From positions 6,866,035 through 6,930,034 of the forward strand of contig OW388298.1 of the NCBI GenBank assembly GCA_936450465.1: DNA of 64,000 nt, read 5' to 3'. Within the stretch, counting starts at the first letter, position 1, and each line of letters begins with the position of its first letter. Both the position numbers and the translations under genes were made by a program. Below the pieces are notes generated by a model. The model did not search any database, was not told the DNA's origin, and saw only the letters and a list, made by a program, of their open reading frames with translations. This DNA comes from Gibbula magus (Eukaryota; Mollusca; Gastropoda; Trochida; Trochidae). This document shows, piece by piece, positions 24,876 to 37,800 of this stretch.

Positions 24876-26392
24876 GGATATAGTGCTATTTAACACATGT
24901 TAGCTGTACACGGCTGAGAGATACAAGATTTACTGGGGCAGTGAAAGCTTGCATGGAGTAACATCTTATTACACAGAAACACATGCGATATCAAATCTTA
25001 ACACCGCTGGTGTATATGGCTATGCAACATTTATCAAATGAGTAAGAATAGTTTTAAAAGTGAAGAATTGAAAATGGTTTAATTCATTAAGAAATTAAAT
25101 GCTTATTTCATATTTAAGGAAAAGTCTAGCGTAACTAGGTAAGTAATAGATTATAAACTAATTACTTATGTAGCTTTAACAAAAGGAGTTTTTAAAATAA
25201 ATTTGTCAACCCACATGCTTTTTTCAAGTGCAGTATATTAATTAAGGGTGATATAAAAAGATAACTGATTTGGTTTTTAGCCATAAAATGCACCCCTTTG
25301 CATGTGCATGTCTAAAGCTCTGAGAGTTATATAAAAAAAAGAAATATTTTGGTCTGTATGATCTTCACTGACTAGCAGAAGAACAGATTTCTAATTTGGT
25401 GAACAAAGAAAGAAATACAACTACTGAATAAATTAATAGCATGAAGATGATATTTGTACACACAAAAATGTTTGCTCAGTTGGAACTAAAACTTGATAAT
25501 GTACAAAATACTAAAAATAAGAAAACTGTTGCGAATGAAATAAAACAAATGCTAGAAACTGACAAGTTGTCAGAGGAGGACGGAAAACAAACGACCTTCA
25601 GAAACTGGCGACCTTCCTTCAACACATTTTTTCATCAATATTGGTCAATATTTTCTAAAATTTCATTATCAAAATGGAATCAGTTTTGCTTGAGAATATT
25701 TATCAAAAGAAGGGTTTAACTCCGTATTTTACAGACTTTGAAAATGAAATAAATTAAATACCTTACAATATTATATATTACACTATTATCCAAAATCTTA
25801 CTCAAAATGTTAACAACACTTTGGGAGCGCATAGCACATACTGCCCAATCTAATTAAAATCAAATATTTTCTGAGGAATAAAAGTTGTAACATAGCACAT
25901 CTAGCGGAATACAAACTCGTATCAATCAGAGGTTTCCTCACCGTGTTGCAAGCAGCTATAGAACCAGCTCATTTCCCGGCAGTTTTTTATTTATTTTGCA
26001 GATTACAATCCTCAGAACAGATTGATTATTTCATTGCAAATGTCTCTTTCTAATATTCCAATATTCATAATTTATAATAATTATTAATTATTAATTCATT
26101 AATAATTTACAAGGATAACAATGAATGTGGCAAATGATAGTTGTGCTGAGAATTATGTTTTGAGAGATCAAAAGCTACATGTATCGGCATATCATAGCAA
26201 ACATTGATATTGTCAAACCGCTGAGCAAGGTTCAAACGAAGCGTCTCTGAGAGACAAATCAATTTAACAGGTTTCCATAGCAACTAACTTAAGCGACCTT
26301 TTTTTTGGTTGATACCTGAATAATACTGATTTCACTTCAAACAGATAGCTTGTAAATGATTTTATAATTGTTAATTCAAAACTTAGACAACC
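24876..26392. other. intergenic, gene-free
   Basis: AT-rich. A 92-codon open frame at 25441-25719 has no recognisable family. Confidence 0.45.
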
Positions 26393-27226
26393 TTAAAGAG
26401 CCATCACGGATGTTAGTGTTTCAAATTTTTGGAAAATATACTTATAACGTCATTCGCTAGAGAATTTTTTTATCTACAACATGGCATATGTTAAATAATT
26501 TTCATATCACGACAATGTATTTCAATTTGGTTTCAAAGAGAAGTATCACTTCGACTAGCGCGCGCTACGGGTATCTGACGTATATAAACAGAGTCCCCTT
26601 TTTTGCGTAATACGTACTACACAAACAGCAAGCGCTTCCGAAGCGTGAAGGCTCGTCTCTAGCGCAAGTCGCCATAACAACCCATGTGCTGCACGTGCTT
26701 CACGCGTCGCTCTTGCAAAGTACCCTTGTCACACATTACTGAATGTGACGATTGCTTTACAAACTATGTTTCTAAATGTCCTGAGAATATACAAATTATT
26801 TCCTGTTTAATGTTCTTTTTATTCAGATAAGACCAGCAAATTATGACAAATTTTTACTCTCATTAATTATAAAATTCAAGCAAAATACCTAGTTGGGTAA
26901 AACAATTATTCCAATATCTTTAGCAAATACATAATTAAATGAATAACCATCAGAAAATTATATATTTCGATTTCTTTCATTGCTCATATTTTTTGTATTC
27001 TTTCGTGTCTTTGTTTACTGTGTGTGAGCTAGACCATAATGCTTTGCGCTTGAAAATAATAGACTGGATCTATATTTAGACTGGAAAACACCTTTACTAA
27101 TTAATGCAATTTCTCGGCTTATTTTAAGTTGGAAAAATTAGGGAAAAATTAAGTGTATTTATTTCACGGAGATAGATTTTTGGAGAAATTTTGATATTTT
27201 CATCAACATCCGTGATGGCTCTTTAA
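26393..27226. mobile_element. TTAA-flanked inverted-repeat element, family 2
   Basis: Perfect 22-bp inverted ends (TTAAAGAGCCATCACGGATG then TT) at 26393-26414 and 27205-27226, each with TTAA outermost. The 834-bp interior includes a GC-richer patch (26550-26720) unlike the flanking DNA, but no transposase. Confidence 0.82.
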
Positions 27227-27432
27227 GAGTTACATAATGATCACACCTGCTACTATCCCTTTTTTTAATATTAATAAGTTTTAAATAAATTCTCTACTTC
27301 AAATAAAGAAATATAGCTTTGAGGAAAAATCACATCCTTGATGACCTTGAAAGAAGGGGGATAACTCTGTATGGACTGATAACAATAGTATTGATATTGA
27401 TGACTAAAACCGATAATCTTCCTGGGCAACAT

Positions 27433-27655
27433 GGATGCAAAGGGAGATTACTCTGCCATGAGAAGCAAGGAGTTTGTAAAGGGAGATTACTCTGCCATGA
27501 TAAGCGAGGAGTTTGTAAAGGGAGATTACTCTGCCATGAGAAGCAAGGAGTTTGTGTAAAAGGAGATTACTCTGCCATGAGAGGCAAGGGGTTTGTAAAG
27601 GGAGATTACTCTGCCATGAGAGGCAAGGAGTTTGTAAAGGGAGATTATTTGCCTG
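27433..27655 (+). repeat. 39-bp minisatellite, six copies
   Basis: The unit is GGGAGATTACTCTGCCATGA followed by GAAGCAAGGAGTTTGTAAA. Small length changes occur in copy 4. The array keeps a frame open for about 90 codons on both strands, which argues for period and not coding. Confidence 0.9.
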
Positions 27656-29894
27656 TACAGCTGTCACACCACTAACACTAGACAACACTCAGTAGGATTA
27701 CCGCTACAAGACCTACACGAGGCTACAGGATGATGTGAACAGAGTGGACAAGGAAGATGTTCTGTATTCACCATGTACAGTCAATCATTGACAATTTTTT
27801 ATGGATAAAGCACAAGGCAAGACATCATCTTGATTTTAAACAGATTCTGAAAATGAGGGTTCCTGCCTTCTCAAAAACACAGTTGATCCCATTTAGTTAT
27901 TTGACAACTTTTCTACCAAAATGAATTTTGGAATTACAGACAGCATCATCTTGGATCAGTTGATGTATGCTTGACAGGGTATGACCAGCTTAACATGTTG
28001 AATACAGCACACCTTCCTGTTGCGGACCAGACGGCCGGGGAGGGTTAAGGGTGAGATGTAGGATAAGGTATGAAGGCACAGACATGTGATTGGTCAAAAC
28101 ACCAGTGTGATACGGCTGATATAAGCAGTACTGAGAGGTAACAATACATCCATGGCAGTTCGTCCACACATAAACGGTAAATAAACACCAGGTGTCGACA
28201 CCAGGTTAGGAATGAAAGGCATGATGATACACAGATGGTTGATTATATGTTGCGTAGTTTTTTTTAAAAAATTGGTTCTGAAATTGAAACAAGTCATTCT
28301 AATTATACATATAGTGAAAGCCTACTTTAAACAATTCCAATTTTTTTACAAAGTTGAATAAAAACATATTGCACCTAACACAAACAGATATAAGTTTTTC
28401 ACAAGACCTGCATGTAATTATCATGAGAGAAAAAGCCCAATTAAAAAAATGTCATATCCATGATACAAAAAGAGCGGCCAGACAGTTGCCGGACGACGGC
28501 CCAAGCCATAAGCCATAAGCCCATCTGGCTTATAAGATCAAAGTATGATTCTATATTGCACATCAAGGAGTTGAATAACACCAGTATCAGCAATCCATTC
28601 ACAATACCTATCAATGTTAACCTTCTATATATCAACACTTATTAACCTAGAGACACTGTCAATATTTATGTAGACAATGCATCATTACTCCACTGACACT
28701 GATGTGGAGAATTGGTTGAAGGCATTTATGTCTTTTCTTGTTCTTAAATCTTTTGTTTTAAAATTCAAATCTTAATTTCCAAATATAAAACATTGGGTCT
28801 ATTTGTTGACGCTACAGTAAAATGTTCAAACTATAACTGAGTCCATCACAACACTGTGATCTCTACTCTACTGGATTGGATTGAGTGAAGATTAACTTTT
28901 TGTCCCTGAAATAATTTTCTGGGTAAAATTTGTAAAATATTTAAATAGGTTAAAATGTGATTCTTAGATGTGTTCTTTTACAGAGCTTTTGACTGGTGTA
29001 GACTTTGCTTAGGCTCTTATAAAGGGGTCTAAAAGACAGGCTAGATTGAGTATTACAGAGGAGACTTCTCTGATGACAAGAGAGAGAACAATGAATTGGT
29101 GTTGTGAATAGATCGCTGCGAATATGAAACCTAAAACATGGTACATTCTATCATGAAAATGTAAATCAGTTGTCAGCTTGCAATCAAGTATCAACATGGA
29201 TGGTTATCTTAATTCAATGAGAACATTTCAACTCGGTAGTTTATGTAAAATCTTTTGTCAGCTTGCCATCAAGATCATCATGGTTATATATATTTTAATT
29301 CACATTGGCGTGGCACACTTCAACTGGGTAAAGTTTCCCATGAAATGAGAGGATGAAGAGAACAGATAAAGATAATACTCGTCAATGGCAGGAAGATACA
29401 CACATTAAGTATTCATATCTACATCTATATAGATGAAGATGATTTATACACATGCGTGACAGAAACACAACAGCCAGGGCATTACTGGAATTCACTTGCA
29501 TGGAATGTGAAAGAAACATTTTGTCCTATTTAGGATTTAGTAATTTTCAAAAGGGTAAGGGGTTCCAATATTGAAAGGAGGTTCATCAAATTTACATTTA
29601 TGTTCAAACCCCCTGAAGCCCAAGCACTGAATTTCCTTACAAAATTAAGATTATGATCTTGTAAGCATTTACATGTAATTTAGTTCAATTAAGATTTGAT
29701 GCATTATCATGTCATCATGCTTCAATTTGTCATATTAATGCATTTATTTTGTTAAATTTGTAAATTGTTTCAATTATGATAATGATTACACTCAATGCTA
29801 GAAATATCCAAATGCAGATTTCAGAAATGAAAAATTTGATTTTCTAATCATTTTTAACAAATTGTCTGATATATTCATATATATATCCAAACTT
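27656..29894. other. intergenic, gene-free
   Basis: No supported exon or RNA gene. A short imperfect palindrome around 28506-28530 (CATAAGCC...GGCTTAT) is the only structure noted. Confidence 0.45.
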
Positions 29895-30065
29895 GTTAAA
29901 ATGTTATACAATGTTACACAATGTTAAACAATGCTACACTGATGTAATACAATGATGATTATGTTTTACAAATGTTTTACAAATGTGTAACATGTTTCAC
30001 AAGGTTCACAAATGTGTAACTAATGTGTAACTAATGTTTTACAAATGTTTTACAAATGTTTTATT
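29895..30065 (+). repeat. degenerate ACAATGTT / ACAAATGTTTT repeat
   Basis: Short A/T-rich words (ATACAATGTTACACAATGTT, TTTTACAAATG) recur irregularly at intervals of about 11-13 bp. Confidence 0.65.
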
Positions 30066-31764
30066 AATGACTTTATTGTTGTACAACATAATTAATAAAC
30101 AAATCAGCCATGCACACTTATTAAAGTAATTTGGCAACTCAGGCAGTACTTTGACAAATCGTTTTATGTTACTATCTTTAGCCACAGTAAAACATGGACT
30201 TCTGAAGCGAAAGTAATTGAACATTGAGACTACAACAGAGAAGGAAAGTCACACAAGTTGGTTAATTTATTCCAAATCCTTTACCACGTTAATACAAATT
30301 ATTTGAATGAAAATCATATACATCGAAGAGCACTCAAATTTGATTTCTAGCAAAATTTGTTAAGCACAAACTGTATAGCAGTTTTTGGTAGAGCACTTTC
30401 TTACTTAGCCTATCACAATATTGCACTAGTTGTACACTGATCAAGTCAGGCAAGTCGAGAATAGACCAAAATCCGATAGAAATCTTCAAATACAAGCAAA
30501 TGTTGAGACAATGTGAAAATATTTTTTGGTTCACATTAACACTGACTGCTGATGTTCTAAAATTATTGTTTATTTATTTTATTAAATAATTTGACACAGT
30601 CAAAATTTAATGTTTTTTCAAAATTTGTGACTTAAATTATTTTTGACTGCAGTATCTGTGGTATTGAAAAGTGAAAAGTTTCTAGTATGTTTTTTACAGT
30701 GAGGACTATCAAGACATACTGCAATCATTGCTTTAATACGTTATCAGTTTTTATGATTGCTTTCATTGGAGATTCTTACTTCATGGTTAAATTGAAACTG
30801 TTGTTTTAAAGCTTGCGTGACATTTCAAAGTTTTCTGATATTTTGAATCCTAGTGATAAAGTTACTGTGAAAATTGTGTTGATATTAGGATGAAAAGAAG
30901 AAGTTTGATTTAAAATGCTCAGATTATATTTCACACAGATTTGAAAATGCACCTAATGAAACTAATTGAGTAATTGCTTTGGTCGTAATTCTTGTTATTC
31001 AGAAAAGCAATTTTCCAAATTTCAATATTCGAACTTCTACATGTTCAATAATATTAGATATTAAACATCAAGGAACAAGCCTCCCAAGAAAGGTCAAAGT
31101 TACTGGAGAACAAAATATCACTGGAGATTGTCATCTGTTGGTTCATGTCTTCTCTGCTGTGAAAACGTCTTGTCTGTTTCCCCTACATCTTCATGTCTCT
31201 CATTGCACACAGAAATATAAAACAAAGTCTTAGGAACAGCAAGCAAGCACTTTTTCATCTTCCTTTGACAAGCGACCTAGTTGAGCCATCATTTGCACTT
31301 CCAAACAGCACATTGCTTAGTCATATTCACACGACTTTTAAACGAAGAGCACAAAATCATTCTGTACCTTTTTCCAGACGTCTTTTCATTGTCCAAATAG
31401 CACAAAATCATTCTGTACTATTTTTAAAACGACTTTCCATGTCCAAGTAAAAAATTCATCCGGTATTATTTTCAGGACAACCACTTTCATCGGTTTAAAA
31501 CGAACACTAGCTGCCTGACAACTAATGTCACCACTTTATCACTCTCCTGAGTCCGTTTCTTGCAAGGCAAATAAGTTCAAGTGTCTTTTCCCACTGAAAG
31601 CAAATAAATACTATCTTCCTAAAAACACATCTGTAGCTTTGAAGCACTCCACTGGAAAAGCACAGAATACCTTATTGAAATAAGTCTTGTAAAGTTACAC
31701 CCGTGAAATCAGTCTTTGGGACACACTGACTTGAAATAAATACTATTCTCCTGACGAGGAGTTC
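30066..31764 (-). other. intergenic DNA including the dixin 3' untranslated region
   Basis: Downstream of the dixin stop on its strand. AATAAA on the - strand occurs near 30565-30575 and elsewhere, so the poly(A) site is not decided. A roughly 50-bp repeat (CACAAAATCATTCTGTAC, CATTGTCCAA(A/G)) lies at 31346-31447. Confidence 0.45.
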
Positions 31765-31848
31765 TCAACATGCTGTACTCTGTTCCTCCTCGATCCAAGC
31801 GACGATCTTCCCTTCCCACCCCGGGATTATTGTGTCGTCATTCGAGAT
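31765..31848 (-). CDS. Dixdc1: dixin last coding exon (end of DIX domain)
   Basis: Residues 565-591 then TGA (31767-31765). It reads [20 protein letters not shown], the last strands of the DIX fold, then a short acidic tail. The acceptor is TGTGTATTTCAG. Confidence 0.96.
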   Translation of the reverse strand: MSNDDTIIPGWEGKIVAWIEEEQSTAC

Positions 31849-34800
31849 CTGAAATACACACAACATTAGTAAGTAAACAGTGTACATACAGAGAGAAATG
31901 TATATACTCTCTCCATCTAGGGATCATGGTTGACAAGTATACCAAGGTTGATGGAGTTGGCATGTAAAAGTTGGTAGATACACTCTGGACAAACTGATTT
32001 CCCCAAAAGTTTAAGTCATGTTACCATGTAAACCACAAAAATAAAATTCCTCAGTTATAGCGTTGCTCTGTCTTCAAAATGCTGAGTTTCAAGCAAATAA
32101 ACAACAAGTCTCATCTTTTAACATCTTTTGGTGTGACACGGCCAGGAATCGAACCCCAATCTTCAGGGTGATGAGCGGACACTCTACCAACTGGCTACAT
32201 CCCAAGTTTAACACTATTCCTTTGGTTTGATACTGGTAAAATTTGCCTTGAGATACCAGAAGTTACTGTAAAGTTAGTAAAGGTACAAAATCCTGTACCA
32301 TTGTGGACAAATCATAGCATGAGTAAAGCTTCTTGATTCTGTTCTTTACCAGCAACATTGAGTTTTATTTGTACCCACCTCTTCTTTAACGGTTCCATAC
32401 TCCGGGTCGAGAGCCTTGAAGTGATACCGGAACTGCTCTGGTTTCTCAAACAGTTCCTTGAAGTCCTTTAGAGTTATGTCCCCTAGTCTGTTCAACAAAC
32501 ACAGTGGTCAGAACTAGCTGGAAGGTTCTTCAATATACACAAAAGTATACCAAAACAATGCATTATTCATTTAAAAATGTTCTTTGGAGTCTTTAGAGTT
32601 GTCTCCCCTAGTCGGTACAAACACATTGATTAAAGCAGTGACTAGAACTAGCTTGAGTTATCTCCCCTAAATTAAACCAGAAGTTGTCTATATAGTTGTC
32701 AAATTGCAAATATAAACCCTAAACATATCAATTCTGAAGTGCGAAGAAGTTTGCAAATAGGTCAGCTGCAACTTGAATCAATGGCATCGACTAGATTACT
32801 TGAATTCATTCTGACATTAAGAGATCATGGCATCAGACAAGAGAATTTGACCCAGTATACATTGGATATACTAAATCACCTTCAGTATAATACTGTTTTA
32901 ATAAAACAAGTTTAAATGTGAGGAGACTCAGCTTTTCGCAATATCAGCAGGATGGGTTTGAAAGTCCTTAAATTGTTTTACACCCACCCCCAAAAAAAAA
33001 ACCCAAACCAAAATTGTATGACTCCCCTTTAAAAGAAGAGTGACTCAATGTCATCGACTAGATTACTTGAATTCATTCTGACAGTAAGAGATCACGGACA
33101 TTTGACCCAGGATACCAAATGACCTTCAGTGTAATACCATTTTTATAAAGCAAGTTTAAAAGTGAGGACACTCAGCTTTCCGCAAGTCGAGCAGGATAGT
33201 CCTTAAATTGTGTTTCCCACCTAAAAAAAAACCCAAATTGTATGACCCCCCCTTTAAGAGAAGAGTGAACTCACTTCTTGTAGATGGTGCACATGAAGGG
33301 AGTGACCATCTTGTCGGTGAAGTACAGCACCTTGGTGCACACCTGGCTCGGGGGCAGACAGTCCAGCGGGTTCACCGACATGCCTGCGAATATGAAACAT
33401 ATGGTATCATTGCTTGACAATGTCACCCACAGAGGGATCAAAGACTTGTGTGGAGTGTTTGACGTAAAATACTACCTCAAATCTGACAACAAACTTTTCT
33501 GGATAACAACTTCTTTATTGTGAAGATACATGATATATACTAAATCCATCATCAGGTGGAATGAAGATTAGGAGTAGGCATAATACTCTGAAACTTGTAT
33601 CTTCACAATAAAGAAGTTGTTATCCAGATAATCTTGTTTTCTTATAAGATCAGAACATATGGTATCATTGTGTCTCAAGAACCTGTCCTCTACTACTACC
33701 TCTACCCAAAAAACATCTTTCTTGTGAAGATGCACAGCGTTTAAAATATGATGCATTATGTCAATTTGATGGACCCTGAAGGTGAACATCTTCCCATAAA
33801 CTCATCATAGTGCTTGACTTTCTCTTCTCCACACTCAACTCTTCCATACTAACTAACCTCTGTTGCACATGGTCCATATTTAAGATTCTCGCAAAATCCC
33901 CTTGAGGTGAAAGTTACAGTGGTGGAATGATCAGTTTGAAATGTTGCTTATTGCAAACTATTATGATACTACATTTCTAGTCTAGCACTTGTTCTGTATG
34001 CAACAGAGGTTAGGATGAAAAAACTGATACTCTGAGTCAAAACTTGAGTCGTGTTCAATGCGTTTGATTTGAAAAGTCAGATGCATGCTCCGATTCAAAC
34101 CTTGTCTTGGTAAATCAAAGACAACCTTATCATACCTGAAGCGGAACTGTTGGATGATCTCCGCACGTCGCTGGCTTTGTCGTATATCGTCCGTTTGGGG
34201 GAATTCTCTACCGATGACTGAAATGAAATGGCAAAATGAGTTCTCACTGAAGAATAACACATAAGACAATATATTTTTTATTTATATGTTTTAGGCTTAA
34301 ACACCAAGGCTGTTTTATAATAAGTGACGTGATAATGACGGGACTAGGTAATGTGATGGGTACCCGGGTCCTACTCAGTACCAACCGGTTCTGGGTATCC
34401 GGGTAAACAATCCCAGCCCTCCCAGTCTCCATTATTGCTTGGGGTTTCAGAGGGTTTCTGAAAATTCCTAGATTCGCCTATGGTTATCAATAGCTCATTC
34501 AGTTGACAGGCAAGCTGAGCCCTTTCTAAGGAAAGGGAGGTAACTCACATTGACGCTGGAGCGGTTGACAGGATAAGCCCATAGTTCTAAGGAAAGGGAG
34601 GTAACTGCGTACTCACACTAACGCTGGAGCGGTTGACAGGCTAATTAAGCCCATAGTTGTAAGGAAAGGGAGGTAACTGTGTACTCACATTGAGGCTGGA
34701 ACGGTTGACAGGTTAATTAATCTCTTTCTCCTAAAGAAAGGGAGGTAACTGTGTACTCACATTGACGCTGGAACGGTTGACAGGCTAATTAAGCTCTTTC

Positions 34801-37800
34801 TCCTAAAGAAAGGGAGGTAACTGTGTACTCACATTGACGCTGGAGTGGTTGACAGGCTAATTAATATATTCTCATAAGGAAAAGGGAGGTAACTGTGTAC
34901 TCACATTGACGCTGGAGCGGTTGACGGGCGTGGTACAGTTGCTGAAGGAGTAGAGGTGTTCTAGGAGTGAAGCTATACTGTGTTCTAACGTGTCGACACA
35001 CTTGAACTGTGGGTCACTCGGCTGGTACTGGAGACGCAGGTTCTGTAGTGACTCTCGGATAGCGTGCAGTTCATCGGGACCGGTCTGGGGGATGAAAATA
35101 TTGATGAATAAATTAAAAATAATAGTATCATTATTTATGAAGAGTTCAAGAATTAAACGCTTAAACTCTTACGACACAGACATAAAACTCGCTGTGGTGA
35201 ATAAACATATAACTTAAGTTGAAACGTTTGTAATGAGATTATTTAATGGAGATCATTCAAATTAATATATTTAGAAGCTGAACAACTTGACACTTATAAA
35301 TCACGTATGATTTCATATATACTCAACATGAAAATCAAAGGACCACCTCTATAATGATCATAATAGGAACCATCATAGGCATTACTTGCGCCTGGTTAAT
35401 CTAAACCTTTCCAAATTTCCTTTACTTTGCTGTATAGAGCACACTTCACTTCACTAGCACTGGAAAGTAAAGTAGATGCAGCAAGGTTTTAGTTCGCCAG
35501 TGATGGAGACTACAGGCAGAGTTATGCCTGGTTTGTATTGAAAACTGGGTGCTCCTTAACTTTTCTGTTGAGAATATATAAAAACATAAAATATGCAACA
35601 ATTATTTTGGGACAAGAGACTTTTGGTTGTTTCAGTTAAGTAGCGACCGCTGTTCACTGTTTATACATCTTAAAATGAAATCTGGCTCAAGGTGAGGATG
35701 GTGGGACAAGCAGTGAGGTTTGAAGAAAAGAATTGAGACATGATGACAGGAAGTGGACATGCTACATGTGATAAGTAAGTAAGTAAACAAAACATAAAAG
35801 AGAAGAAAAACCAAGAGACCCATTCATTTTCAAACACACTAATAAAAACTGTAATTCCATGAAATTCACTAAATATTTACATGTTTTTAAAAAAATGACA
35901 AAACATGAAATATAACTAATATTTTAGACATATGTGAGCATAGTAAATGTTAGATAAATCAATGTTAGCAGTGTTGTTTAAACCAATGTTAGACATGTTA
36001 GCAGCGTTAGATAAACCGATGTTAGATAAACCAATGTTAGCAGTGTTAGATAAACCAATGTTTGATAAATCAATGTTAGACATGTTAGATAAACCAATGT
36101 TAGACATGTTAGATAAACCAATGTTAGCAGCGTTAGAAAACCAACGTTAGACATGTTAGATAAACCAATGTTAGATAAACCAATGTTAGACATGTTAGAT
36201 AAACCAATGTTAGCACCGTTGGATAAACCAATGTTAGCACCGTTGGATAAACCAATGTTAGCAGCGTTAGATAAACCAATGTTAGACATGTTAGCAGCGT
36301 TAGATAAATCAATGTTAGACATGTTAGCAGCGTTAGATAAACCAATGTTAGACATGTTAGCAGCGTTAGATAAACCAATGTAAGACATGTTAGCAGCATT
36401 AGATAAACCAATGTTAGACATGTTAGCAGCGTTAGATAAACCAATGTTAGACAGGTTAGCAGCGTTAGATAAACCAATGTTAGACATGTTAGCAGCGTTA
36501 GATAAATCAATGTTAGACATGTTAGCAGCGTTAGATAAATCAATGTTAGACATGTTAGCAGCGTTAGATAAACCAATGTTAGACATGTTAGCAGCGTTAG
36601 ATAAACCAATGTTAGACATGTTAGCAGCATTAGATAAACCAATGTTAGACATGTCAACAATGTTAGATAAACCAATGTCAGCAATGTTAGACAAACCAAT
36701 GTTAGCAGCGTTGGATAAACCAATGTTAGTAGCACACAGCAAGTATAGGAAAGCTTACACATTGAGATTGACATCCGTTTTCAGGTGGGTGAAATATTTT
36801 TCCTTCTAACTTGGCCATTCTCCTATCTTGAGTCGCAACTCTTGCCGATAACGTGGCCTGGGAGGGAGAAAAGAGGACGTCTTCGTAAAAACAAATTGTT
36901 TCTTTCTCATGAAAAAGTCTTTCCTCCTAAATTAATAATGGTTTTTATCACTGAAATGCTATTGTTTCTTCTCAATAAGACATTGCATCTTCCTCATGAA
37001 ATAGTCTTTCCTCCAATTTTTTTATCATTGAAATACTATTGCTTCTTTCCGTAAAGAAATTGTTGCTTAGTCACGCCCTGTAAGGACCCTGTTTGGAATA
37101 TCATGTTACAGGAAAGGACCATATTAATTTATAAGAGAGGACCAAATTTTTGTTGTGTTGAGTTTTAAATTCATAATGATTTTTTTTTTTCTATTTTTTA
37201 AATTTAATATCAGTTCACATATCGTGGAACGTTTTAACGACCTATCGTGAAATAATTGGTGGTTTTTTGGACCAGGGACAGTATCACCCTGGACGGCGTC
37301 CTGGTGAGATTTGACCACTCTTTCGGCTTTGGTGTCCCTTAAATGATAGCAGTAGAAGGAGAAGGGGATTTTGCCTTTGCAGCTAGTCAAAATTGTTTAA
37401 AATGAGCCAAAATGTAACCATTTTTGCTGTTACCTCGGACAACACTACAAACGGCCTCATGAAGAAATGAAGTCTTGTTTCATAATGTAAAGCCAAAGTC
37501 TTCTCTTCCAACTTGAGGCAATTCTCTTTGAAATCTATGATACATAATTCTGACGCTAATTTATCTTAAATGCAGAGGTTTATACAAATCTGTTATCTTA
37601 ACTTTAGAAAACAATAATACAACAATAATAACGGATAAGAATGCACAAAACAAACTGTATGTTGAACAACAGATAGAAAATAGAGCAATAAATAAGAAGA
37701 GAAATGTGTTACAACATTAAATTGAATATTTCATTCTTAAAATATATTCACAAAGCTAAATTATAAATGATTTAACCTCCAGCCTGTTTGATATACTGGT

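Noticed and set aside
35978..36809. 200-250-codon frames rich in Leu/Thr or Met/Asp on both strands
   Set aside because: Products of the 33/36-bp satellite; no family resemblance and overlapping on both strands.
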